11,509 bases of DNA from Rickettsiales bacterium. Its GTDB lineage: Bacteria; Pseudomonadota; Alphaproteobacteria; Rickettsiales; JANQQO01. Positions 1 through 5,921 of this stretch are shown piece by piece (the first letter of the stretch is position 1; each line of letters opens with the position of its first letter). The stretch is taken from contig JANQQO010000184.1 of assembly GCA_028289305.1 (NCBI GenBank), positions 1 through 11,509 on the forward strand, read 5' to 3'. Position numbers and translations under genes: made by a program. The notes below the pieces were generated by a model. That model was not told the DNA's origin. It saw only the letters and a program-made list of their open reading frames with translations, and did no database searches.

Positions 1-371
1 GGCAACAGCGGCAGAAAATGCTTCGCCACCAAGGCCGGCCCGGTCGTATTCACCGCAAATACCTTCGCAAATGCATCACCATCTAACTCTTTCAGCGCCT
101 TTTCTGGCTGCACAGCCGCACCATGCAACATACCCACCGCAACTACTACCAGATCCAGCGCCCCACCCGCAGAAGTCACCTGCGCCGCGGTGGCAATGCT
201 TGCTTCCTCTTCTATATCAATAGGGTGTGTCTCAACAGCCGCGCCATCATACACCGCTTCGGAGCGCGAAAACGCATAGATTTTCTCCACCTCAGGGCGC
301 GCTGCCAGCTGCGTGACAAATGCATGCCCAATCGCCCCGCTCGCACCAATAACGGCGACACGCTCTGTCAT
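1..371 (-). CDS. SDR-family oxidoreductase, C-factor-like (N-terminal part only)
   Basis: This reading frame starts at an ATG at 371 and runs off the left edge, so only about 123 N-terminal residues are visible. The start MTERVAVIGASGAIGHAF carries a glycine-rich dinucleotide-binding turn (G9-x2-G12-x2-G15) directly after the first beta strand, as in classical short-chain dehydrogenases/reductases. A later stretch, DLVVVAVGMLHG, sits where SDRs have the NAG-type motif. It is followed by VNTTGPALVAKHFLPLL, which resembles the C-factor (CsgA-like) branch of SDRs. The catalytic Tyr-x3-Lys lies outside the window, so activity cannot be judged. It starts 22 bases after the fliS stop, so it may be read through from the flagellar operon. 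Its ribosome site is weak (ACGAG). A flagellar role, such as sugar modification, is possible but not shown. Substrate unknown. Confidence 0.8.
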   Translation of the reverse strand, partial: MTERVAVIGASGAIGHAFVTQLAARPEVEKIYAFSRSEAVYDGAAVETHPIDIEEEASIATAAQVTSAGGALDLVVVAVGMLHGAAVQPEKALKELDGDAFAKVFAVNTTGPALVAKHFLPLL

Positions 372-393
372 AGCTCGTTTCTTTTAAGAAAAA

Positions 394-909
394 TTAAATC
401 GAGACCGACACACCCGAATTCGGCGTGTCATTACCGCTCGTTGGCGGCGGAGTATCTTCTTCCTCTGCGGTAGTAGGCGGCTGCTCTGCAACACCTATCT
501 TCTCCAGCTCTTCACTGAGCTCACCAGCGCGGTAAGCTTCATCTACATCCTTCCACGCATCGCTCATCTGCTTCACATCATCAATAATCGCGTCATAGGC
601 CTCCAGCTTCTTCTCACGCTGGGCCTCAAGCAATCTAAGCTGCAGAGAAATATAGAAACTACCCAGTAGTTCGGCAACCTCGCCCCCTTTTTCAAAATCG
701 AGCGACGCTTCCAGCCCCATCACGATTTTCACTGCACGTTCGGTCTGGTTATGCACATCCAGTATCCGCCCTTCCGCAGCAGCCTCTTTCGCACGCCGTA
801 TTAAGCTCACCAACCCGTCATAAAGCATCACCACCTGCTTGGTTTTCCCCACATTCTGTGACACCGTATCATAAGCCGAGTGTTGTGCACCTTTATCGTA
901 ATACGACAT
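394..909 (-). CDS. fliS: FliS, flagellin export chaperone
   Basis: FliS binds the disordered C-terminus of flagellin in the cytoplasm, stops early polymerisation and hands flagellin to the export gate. The protein has 171 residues. Residues 1-125 match the family: an N-terminal AYDTVSQ segment, the hallmark VVMLYDGLVSLIRRA helix (26-40), and further amphipathic helices with the NQTERAVKIV and LLGSFYISLQLRLLEA segments, ending near a conserved Trp (119). Family members usually have about 125-140 residues. Here residues 128-171 form an extra acidic, Pro/Thr/Ser-rich, probably disordered tail. The start at 909 is backed by a strong Shine-Dalgarno (GGGAGG) about 6 bases upstream. It lies 23 bases after the fliD stop, the usual fliD-fliS order, and is probably co-transcribed and translated with it. 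Confidence 0.9.
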   Translation of the reverse strand: MSYYDKGAQHSAYDTVSQNVGKTKQVVMLYDGLVSLIRRAKEAAAEGRILDVHNQTERAVKIVMGLEASLDFEKGGEVAELLGSFYISLQLRLLEAQREKKLEAYDAIIDDVKQMSDAWKDVDEAYRAGELSEELEKIGVAEQPPTTAEEEDTPPPTSGNDTPNSGVSVSI

Positions 910-932
910 TACGCCTCCCTCATTATGTGTTT

Positions 933-3521
933 TTAACCGTTAAACGCCTGCCGCGCCTGATCCTGTGCTTCCAGGAACAGCAGCGTGTTATTCACCGACG
1001 CTAGCGCCGCTTCCAACCGCGAGAATCGCTCAACCAACGAATCCCGGAAGATCTCTAACTGCCGGTCTAAATTAGCAATATCTTCATTCGCATTCTCTTT
1101 GATACGCTCCAGCGATGCCAGCTCTTGGTCAATCGCACCATCAACTTTCACAAACGTATCCGCTGCTTGATACAGCAAATCAGCAAGCCCCTGCGTAATG
1201 GTCACCGTATCAATCACATCTGTGCCATCCCCGGTATACACCAGTTCCAGTCCTTCCAGCACCGTGCCATCCTGGCCTTTAATCGTACCATTCGTGCCGG
1301 TGCTCGCCTCAAAATCCGCATTAATCGTCACACTCTGGTTATTCGAATCCAGATAGGTAATGCGCACCTGATCACCCACCGAACGATTGGTATCAATATC
1401 AATGGAGAATTCATTCACCCCTAGATTCGTCGGTGAGGCAAATACCTGTACTTTACTATTCGCTGAGGCGTTAAATGAGAGTTCAAAAACCTTGCGTACT
1501 TCATCAAAATTGCTCGCCAATGCATCGGCCAGCTTGGAGCTATCCACCTCCAATACGTTACGCGTAAATGGCTGATCATTGGTTTCTTCAGAGTCGGTAA
1601 AGGTAATGCCAATATCTTCCAAACTGCGTAGCACCGTAGAGGGCAGCCCTCCCACCTCGCTATTAATCTCATTCACGATGCGATCTTGTGCCACACGCAA
1701 TAGCGTATTCCCCACCAAATTCGCACCAGATTCCGGCACACCTTCACTATCCACCGCCGTCTGCCTTGCCCGGAAGAATTGCAGCTCATTAAACGCCGCA
1801 GCAAAGGCCAAAATATCATTCAATGTCCGCGACGTATCGCGCGCAATCTCCACTCCAATGATGGTGTTCGGATCACCCGTAGGTGTCTCCTGGAACAGCG
1901 CAAACGTCACACCCGGCACCGCATCTTCCACCACATTCGTTGGACGCGTCAGGGAAAGACCATCAATCGTAAACTGCGCATTCTCCGCTGCCTGCACCGT
2001 GTCAAACACCGTGCTACCATCACCCGCATCGCCAACAAACACATTACCTGCATTTGCCAGAGTAAACGAATTCTCTACCCCTGTCTCATCTGCTGTCAGA
2101 ATTAGGCGGAAATCACTATCAGACGCCTTCAAAATCGTTGCTGTAACGCCGGTCTGTTCATTGGCAAAATTAATCGCTGCACGCACATCATTCAGCGTAG
2201 CATTCGCATCCACCGTCACATCTGTCACGCGCTCATTGAAAATCGCATCCAGCTCATCTTCAATTGCCTGCGCCGTGGTAGCGCTAGAAAAATCCAGCGT
2301 CACCGCCGCATCATTAATATTAATCGCAAAACTCTTATCCGTCGTCGTGCTATTCAGCACAATATTTCCCGTCTCGGTATTACTTCCATCATCGCCCAGG
2401 CCCGTCGCCTCAAACGTCTCCCCGTCAATGGTCACCGTAATAGTACCATCATTCGCACCCGGGGAAGAAACCGCCGTCACGGTGAAATCACCAAACGATC
2501 CGCCATCACCCGTATTCACACTAAAGCCATCGCTCGTATACAGAACATTCGATGCCGCCAGGCCAGAGAACACCGTCAGTGCATCCGTGTCAAAATTGCG
2601 TAAATTCCGCCCCTGTTGCACCGATACACCCGCCAAGCCGGTCGTCAGAGCTGAAGCAAAACTATCTGCATTCGTCTGGCTCGCCCCAATTACAAAATCA
2701 CTATCCAACGTCACCTGAAACGAAGTGCCCGTGCCAGCATTGGTAAACGTAATCGCCCCTGCTGCAATACTATCCGACCCCGCACCAGTATTCGCCGCTA
2801 CTGTGGTCGTATAGGTGCTGCCATTAATCGTCAGCGACAGATCCACATCCGTCCCATTCACCGTTGCAGTGAAGTTCGACGGCGTGCCAATCAAATTCAC
2901 ATCGCCACTGCCCTGGGTAATGCTATCAATCCCACCGGTAAATATCCCCGCACCGGTGCCGCTGATATTATAATTCACTAAACTATTGCTCACCGTCTGC
3001 ACGATGCGCTCATTCGCATTAAACTGCGTCAAAAATTGGAATGTCCCCGCGGTGATCCCTCCTCCGCCGGTCAAATCGCTATCTTGGCTGCTAAAGCTGG
3101 ATCCGTCTGCAGTACGAATCTGCCGCGCTTCGGCCAGATTCTGTATCTCTACATTATACGCCGCCAGCGTTGCACCCGCCGATACATTCACCGCCAAATA
3201 GGTCGCCGCCGCATCATCCGTATTACTCGTCAAAAACGACGCGCGCGCCTCAAAGGCATTATTCAGCGCTTGGCTAATACCAGGAGGGTTACGCAGGCTA
3301 TTCGCCGCAGAGCGAAGCGCACTCAGCAAATTGCCATACTCCCCGAGCGCGGCCGCCGTCCGGTCTGCTTCGCTAATACGATCTTGCAAAGCAACTGCCG
3401 GCTGCGCACGCGCACCAAGAAGCGCGTTAATGAGCGAGTTGGTATCAATGCCCGACGATAGCCCGGTGGAAATCGTCCGCCCACCTACCGTCACAAAGTT
3501 ACCGAAATTAATGCCCGCCAT
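933..3521 (-). CDS. fliD: FliD, flagellar filament cap (hook-associated protein 2), extra long
   Basis: FliD forms the cap at the filament tip and guides insertion of exported flagellin. The N-terminal FliD signature is clear at about residues 18-75 (GLSSGIDTNSLINALLGARA followed by a long helix). A hook-IN-type motif lies at about 441-487 (ATLNDVRAAINFANEQTGVT). The FliD-specific AQFTIDGLSLTRPTNVVED stretch starts at 515. The C-terminal domain ends in a long helix (785-850) and QDQARQAFNG. At 862 residues it is far longer than typical FliD (about 450-650). The surplus is a beta-rich, Thr/Gly/Asp-rich block at about 175-435, placed between the first beta strand after the N-terminal helices and the hook-IN motif. 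Much of it resembles part of the flagellin in this window. Start 3521 follows a strong ribosome site (AGGAGAGG). Confidence 0.95.
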   Translation of the reverse strand: MAGINFGNFVTVGGRTISTGLSSGIDTNSLINALLGARAQPAVALQDRISEADRTAAALGEYGNLLSALRSAANSLRNPPGISQALNNAFEARASFLTSNTDDAAATYLAVNVSAGATLAAYNVEIQNLAEARQIRTADGSSFSSQDSDLTGGGGITAGTFQFLTQFNANERIVQTVSNSLVNYNISGTGAGIFTGGIDSITQGSGDVNLIGTPSNFTATVNGTDVDLSLTINGSTYTTTVAANTGAGSDSIAAGAITFTNAGTGTSFQVTLDSDFVIGASQTNADSFASALTTGLAGVSVQQGRNLRNFDTDALTVFSGLAASNVLYTSDGFSVNTGDGGSFGDFTVTAVSSPGANDGTITVTIDGETFEATGLGDDGSNTETGNIVLNSTTTDKSFAININDAAVTLDFSSATTAQAIEDELDAIFNERVTDVTVDANATLNDVRAAINFANEQTGVTATILKASDSDFRLILTADETGVENSFTLANAGNVFVGDAGDGSTVFDTVQAAENAQFTIDGLSLTRPTNVVEDAVPGVTFALFQETPTGDPNTIIGVEIARDTSRTLNDILAFAAAFNELQFFRARQTAVDSEGVPESGANLVGNTLLRVAQDRIVNEINSEVGGLPSTVLRSLEDIGITFTDSEETNDQPFTRNVLEVDSSKLADALASNFDEVRKVFELSFNASANSKVQVFASPTNLGVNEFSIDIDTNRSVGDQVRITYLDSNNQSVTINADFEASTGTNGTIKGQDGTVLEGLELVYTGDGTDVIDTVTITQGLADLLYQAADTFVKVDGAIDQELASLERIKENANEDIANLDRQLEIFRDSLVERFSRLEAALASVNNTLLFLEAQDQARQAFNG
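2232..2876 (-). other. FliD copy of a beta-rich module shared with flagellin
   Basis: FliD residues about 216-430 can be aligned by eye, in the same order, with flagellin residues about 195-418. Matching landmarks are: LTINGSTYTTTV versus LTLNGSTYSSAV; LAGVSVQQGRNL versus LAGVTVYQERTF; DFTVTAVSSPGANDGTITV versus AFTVVQEDAAAGIDGRIEV; VTIDGETFEAT versus VTIGGEVFRTV; and FAININDAAVTLDF versus LIINFANSTNNIDL followed by a helix (AIEDELDAIF versus ALQSALNAGF). Identity is modest, and the DNA has drifted too, so the relationship looks old. This is read from the sequence by eye, without a computed score. Confidence 0.6.
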
Positions 3522-3537
3522 GACAATCCTCTCCTGT

Positions 3538-3565
3538 TTTGCGCGTGCTTAACCACACACGCAAA
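3538..3565 (-). repeat. Inverted repeat in the fliD leader
   Basis: The arms TTTGCGCGTG and CACGCAAA pair apart from a two-base bulge, around a 10-base loop. The hairpin sits just upstream of the fliD ribosome site in the 88-base gap between flaG and fliD. It could be a leader structure or chance. Confidence 0.3.
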
Positions 3566-3585
3566 TAGCGTTATCACGAAACAAC

Positions 3586-3608
3586 AATACCTAATCGTAC
3601 GCGGTATT
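3586..3608 (-). terminator. Weak hairpin directly after flaG
   Basis: A 6-bp stem (AATACC / GGTATT) with an 11-base loop begins one base after the flaG stop and is followed on the minus strand by GTTGTTT. The flaG frame ends in tandem stops (TAG TAA). The short stem and poor U-run make it at best a partial terminator or an mRNA end-protecting hairpin, so fliD may still be transcribed through. Confidence 0.3.
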
Positions 3609-3609
3609 A

Positions 3610-4014
3610 CTAAACAAGCGTGTCTTGCACACCTGCTGCAAACGCATTCGACCGTGATACTGCTGCAACAACATCGGGCTCAGGGAAGTAAGTCACTTCT
3701 CCTGTGCGCACATTAGTAAACCGGGTTACAAACTTCCCATCCTGCTTGAAGATAGTGAAGCGCGTATCGTTAACTGGGAACGAATTCGCCAGTTTCTTAA
3801 GCGCCTCTTCACGACCCGAAGGAGCTGACTCCCCTGCTGCTGCTTGCTTCAGCTTCGCTTCAGCAGAAAGCTTCACCCTGACCGAGCCATTATCCGCTGC
3901 AGGAGGGGCAGCAGGAGCCTTCTGTGCATTCGCACTCGGCACCTGTGCCTGACGAGAAGGAACCTTTGCTCCTCCGCCGACATTCCCCAGTGATAATGTT
4001 ACATCATCTACCAT
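3610..4014 (-). CDS. flaG: FlaG-like flagellar protein
   Basis: A 134-residue protein between flagellin and fliD, the usual place for flaG in many polar-flagellate genomes. Residues 15-45 are Pro/Ala/Gln-rich and probably disordered. Residues about 80-115 (TRFTIFKQDGKFVTRFTNVRTGEVTYFPE, here split as TRFTIFKQDGKF and VTRFTNVRTGEVTYFPE) resemble the FlaG core: a beta strand, a turn, then a D/N-x-x-TGEV strand followed by a Pro-Glu helix cap. The FlaG consensus usually reads TGEVIRQIP, so the match is partial (TYFPE in place of RQIP). FlaG family proteins influence filament length or attachment, but their mechanism is poorly known. Unlike its filament neighbours it is fairly lysine-rich. Start 4014 has a GGAG ribosome site 7 bases upstream. 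Alternative: an unrelated small flagellar protein of the same position. Confidence 0.55.
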   Translation of the reverse strand: MVDDVTLSLGNVGGGAKVPSRQAQVPSANAQKAPAAPPAADNGSVRVKLSAEAKLKQAAAGESAPSGREEALKKLANSFPVNDTRFTIFKQDGKFVTRFTNVRTGEVTYFPEPDVVAAVSRSNAFAAGVQDTLV

Positions 4015-4041
4015 TGTTCTACTCCATTAGTTAAGAGGTCA

Positions 4042-4066
4042 GAGGAGGGAGGAAACCTCCCTCCTC
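4042..4066 (-). terminator. Perfect 11-bp hairpin between flagellin and flaG
   Basis: GAGGAGGGAGG and CCTCCCTCCTC are exact reverse complements separated by a 3-base loop. The hairpin begins 13 bases past the flagellin stop. There is no U-run on either side, so it is not a textbook intrinsic terminator. It more likely slows or partly stops transcription, or protects the 3' end of an abundant flagellin mRNA, lowering flaG relative to flagellin. Confidence 0.65.
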
Positions 4067-4079
4067 ATCACTAAACCAA

Positions 4080-5759
4080 TTAACCAATCAGTTTCAGCAG
4101 GTTCTGCGGCAACTGGTTGGCCTGAGCCAACACAGAAATACTTGCCTGCACACGTACCTGCGTACTTGCAAAGGTCGTTGCTTCGGAAGCAATATCCGCA
4201 TCCAAGAAGCTGCTACGAGCACCTTCCGTGTTTTGGATACTGGTTTCCACAATCCGCGAAGCAAAGTTCAACCTGGATTGGCTCGCACCAACACCAGAAC
4301 GAATCGTCGTCAGAGCGTTGATAGCAATATCCAAGGTCGTCCCTGCTGTGGCTGCACCACTAGCCGTGCTGATATCGAGCGATACGGGGTTGCCGTCGCT
4401 GTTTCTATACAGCGCAGCCGTGGTAGCACCATCAATCGTCACCGAAATGGTGTCGGTTGCAGCAACACCCACCGAGAAGCTTAAGCCACCGCTTGAACCA
4501 GCACCAAAGCCAGCATTTAATGCAGACTGCAATGCAGCCGCATCTTGTACTGTTGCCAGGTCAATATTATTGGTGGAATTCGCAAAGTTGATGATCAAGG
4601 CTTCACTAGAATTGTTCACATTAGTCAATGTAATAAGACCAGTACCATCAAGATCGGTTGCGGCGCCATCGAATGTACCGGCCACCGTACGGAATACTTC
4701 TCCGCCAATGGTCACTTCAATCCGGCCATCAATGCCAGCAGCAGCATCTTCTTGCACCACCGTGAACGCACCCAAAGCAGGTACGGCATTCGTCGTGGTG
4801 TTGAAGTCAGACGAGGTCAGCTGGAAGGATGCACCGGTAAAGCCATCAAGAACCGTACCGATCACCGCCAGTTCATCAAACGCATTGCTTGGGTTACCAT
4901 CGGTATCCGTTGCAAAGGTACGCTCTTGATATACGGTCACGCCAGCAAGATCGGCCTCAATAGCAGCAGCCACAGCAGCGGCTTCCGTATTGTTGTCGAT
5001 ATCAGCACCTAGACCACCATCCGCTTGGATATCAAGCGTGATGACCGCACCAGTAGCAGCATCCGTCAACGCAATACCAGCAGCGTTGTTCAGGTTTACG
5101 ACCGCTGATGAATAAGTACTACCATTCAGCGTCAAGAAAACCGTAAACGATGTTGCACTAGCACGGCTAATTGATACTTCGGCATTCGCCAATGAACCAA
5201 TCACGTTGTTATCAACGCCTGACGTCAGGTTAAAGCCATCCGCATCAGACAGTGCCGTCGTACCGGTAGCACCACTGGTGCTAAAGTCCGTCGCATCATC
5301 CGCTACCAATGAGTTCAAACCAGAAGCACCGCTTAAGCTACCATCAATCAGGGCAACCCCGTTGAAGTTCACCGCACCAGCGATCCGGTCAATCTCAGCT
5401 GACAGGGCTTGGAATTCTTGGTTCAAGAACCCACGCTCTGTATCACTCAAGCTACCATCATTCGCAGAGGAAGCCAGTGATTTCTGACGTTCCAGAATGG
5501 TTGCAATTTCGCCCAACGCGGCGTCCGCGATCGTCGTCACGGTAATACCGTTCGTTGCGCTTTGTAGAGCCGTACGGAGTGTCGTCACGTCAGTACTCAA
5601 ACCAGTACCAATGGCAAGGGCCGCAACATCATCGGATGCACGGATAATCCTGTTACCACTAGACAGGCGAGCGACAGAAGTGTCGACGACCGATTGTGCT
5701 CTGTTAAGAGATGACTGCGCGAAGAGCGCAGCAATGTTGGTGTTAATACTATTAACCAT
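4080..5759 (-). CDS. fliC: Flagellin, major filament protein
   Basis: Structural subunit of the flagellar filament, secreted through the flagellar export apparatus. I chose the ATG at 5759 (559 residues; MVNSINTNIAALFAQ start) over an in-frame ATG nine codons upstream, because a GGAG site lies 7 bases before it and flagellins begin this way. The conserved N-terminal D0/D1 region covers about 1-140 (RLSSGNRIIRASDDVAALAI; EIDRIAGAVNFNGVALIDG) and the C-terminal D1/D0 about 474-559 (SRLNFASRIVETSIQNTEG ... ISVLAQANQLPQNLLKLIG). The middle (about 150-470) is a long Thr/Ser/Asp/Gly-rich surface domain, part of which resembles FliD. There are no cysteines, only three tyrosines (216, 277, 451, all in the middle) and only two lysines (93 and 556, both in the conserved core). 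Confidence 0.96.
   Translation of the reverse strand: MVNSINTNIAALFAQSSLNRAQSVVDTSVARLSSGNRIIRASDDVAALAIGTGLSTDVTTLRTALQSATNGITVTTIADAALGEIATILERQKSLASSANDGSLSDTERGFLNQEFQALSAEIDRIAGAVNFNGVALIDGSLSGASGLNSLVADDATDFSTSGATGTTALSDADGFNLTSGVDNNVIGSLANAEVSISRASATSFTVFLTLNGSTYSSAVVNLNNAAGIALTDAATGAVITLDIQADGGLGADIDNNTEAAAVAAAIEADLAGVTVYQERTFATDTDGNPSNAFDELAVIGTVLDGFTGASFQLTSSDFNTTTNAVPALGAFTVVQEDAAAGIDGRIEVTIGGEVFRTVAGTFDGAATDLDGTGLITLTNVNNSSEALIINFANSTNNIDLATVQDAAALQSALNAGFGAGSSGGLSFSVGVAATDTISVTIDGATTAALYRNSDGNPVSLDISTASGAATAGTTLDIAINALTTIRSGVGASQSRLNFASRIVETSIQNTEGARSSFLDADIASEATTFASTQVRVQASISVLAQANQLPQNLLKLIG
4506..5177 (-). other. Flagellin copy of the beta-rich module shared with FliD
   Basis: Flagellin residues about 195-418 carry, in the same order, the landmarks found in FliD 216-430: an NGSTY beta hairpin, an Ala-rich helix ending LAGVTVYQERTF, an FTVVQ strand, a VTIGGEVFRTV hairpin, and a terminal strand plus helix. 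It lies within the variable surface domain, which tolerates insertions. A further VTIDG hairpin (about 440-448) suggests an extra partial repeat. Confidence 0.6.
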
Positions 5760-5761
5760 GA

Positions 5762-5772
5762 TAGGTCTCCTA
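5762..5772 (-). promoter_or_regulatory. Flagellin ribosome site inside a short inverted repeat
   Basis: On the transcript, UAGG-AGA-CCUA contains the GGAG Shine-Dalgarno and can fold into a 4-bp stem (5 with a G-U pair) with a three-base loop. GGA in a small hairpin at the start site is the general kind of target CsrA uses, but the match to a CsrA site is weak and the stem is short. Confidence 0.3.
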
Positions 5773-5807
5773 CTTGGATTAAACAACGGGCTACATGCCC
5801 AGTGTTC

Positions 5808-5836
5808 AAGATAACAAAATAAATCTAATAAATCAA
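5808..5836 (-). promoter_or_regulatory. Candidate flagellin promoter
   Basis: TTGATT and TATCTT are separated by exactly 17 bases in the AT-rich gap upstream of flagellin, about 50 bases before the start codon. This fits a housekeeping-type -35/-10 pair. I looked for a sigma-54 (TGGC...TTGC) or a clear sigma-28 (TAAA...GCCGATAA) signature in this gap and did not find one. Between the promoter and the start lies a small GGGC/GCCC hairpin (5788-5800). Confidence 0.35.
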
Positions 5837-5877
5837 CATTTTAATATCTAGCATTTTATGTAAATTGTGATTACCAC

Positions 5878-5902
5878 AAAATCCGCACTCACCGCGGATT
5901 TT
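5878..5902 (-). terminator. Terminator after the fliB-sulfotransferase operon
   Basis: A perfect 9-bp stem (AAAATCCGC / GCGGATTTT) with a 7-base loop lies 19 bases past the sulfotransferase stop. On the minus strand it ends in TTTT followed by GTGG, so the U-run is short but the shape is that of an intrinsic terminator. It separates the modification operon from the flagellin transcription unit, and the A-tract on the other strand could give it two-way function. Confidence 0.7.
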
Positions 5903-5921
5903 AAGACGCTCTATAAGAGCT

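Noticed and set aside
378..391. TTTCTT-TT-AAGAAA inverted repeat between fliS and the SDR
   Set aside because: Short, AT-only apart from one base pair per arm, with a two-base centre; likely chance and too weak to call a terminator.
1579..2718. A 379-codon open frame antisense to fliD
   Set aside because: It lies wholly inside a clearly recognised fliD on the other strand, its protein is Ser/Val/Pro-rich without family signatures, and it has no convincing ribosome site. It is a by-product of the Thr/Ala/Asp-rich codon pattern of fliD.
4228..4929. A 233-codon open frame antisense to flagellin
   Set aside because: Same explanation: it mirrors the repetitive flagellin variable region and shows no domain of its own.
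5760..5786. Earlier flagellin start (nine extra residues)
   Set aside because: The ribosome site lies between the two ATGs, and the downstream protein starts in the usual flagellin manner, so the upstream ATG is not used.
5760..5877. Sigma-54 or sigma-28 promoter for flagellin
   Set aside because: No TGGC/TTGC pair at the right spacing and no GCCGATAA-like -10 were found; only a housekeeping-like pair could be supported.
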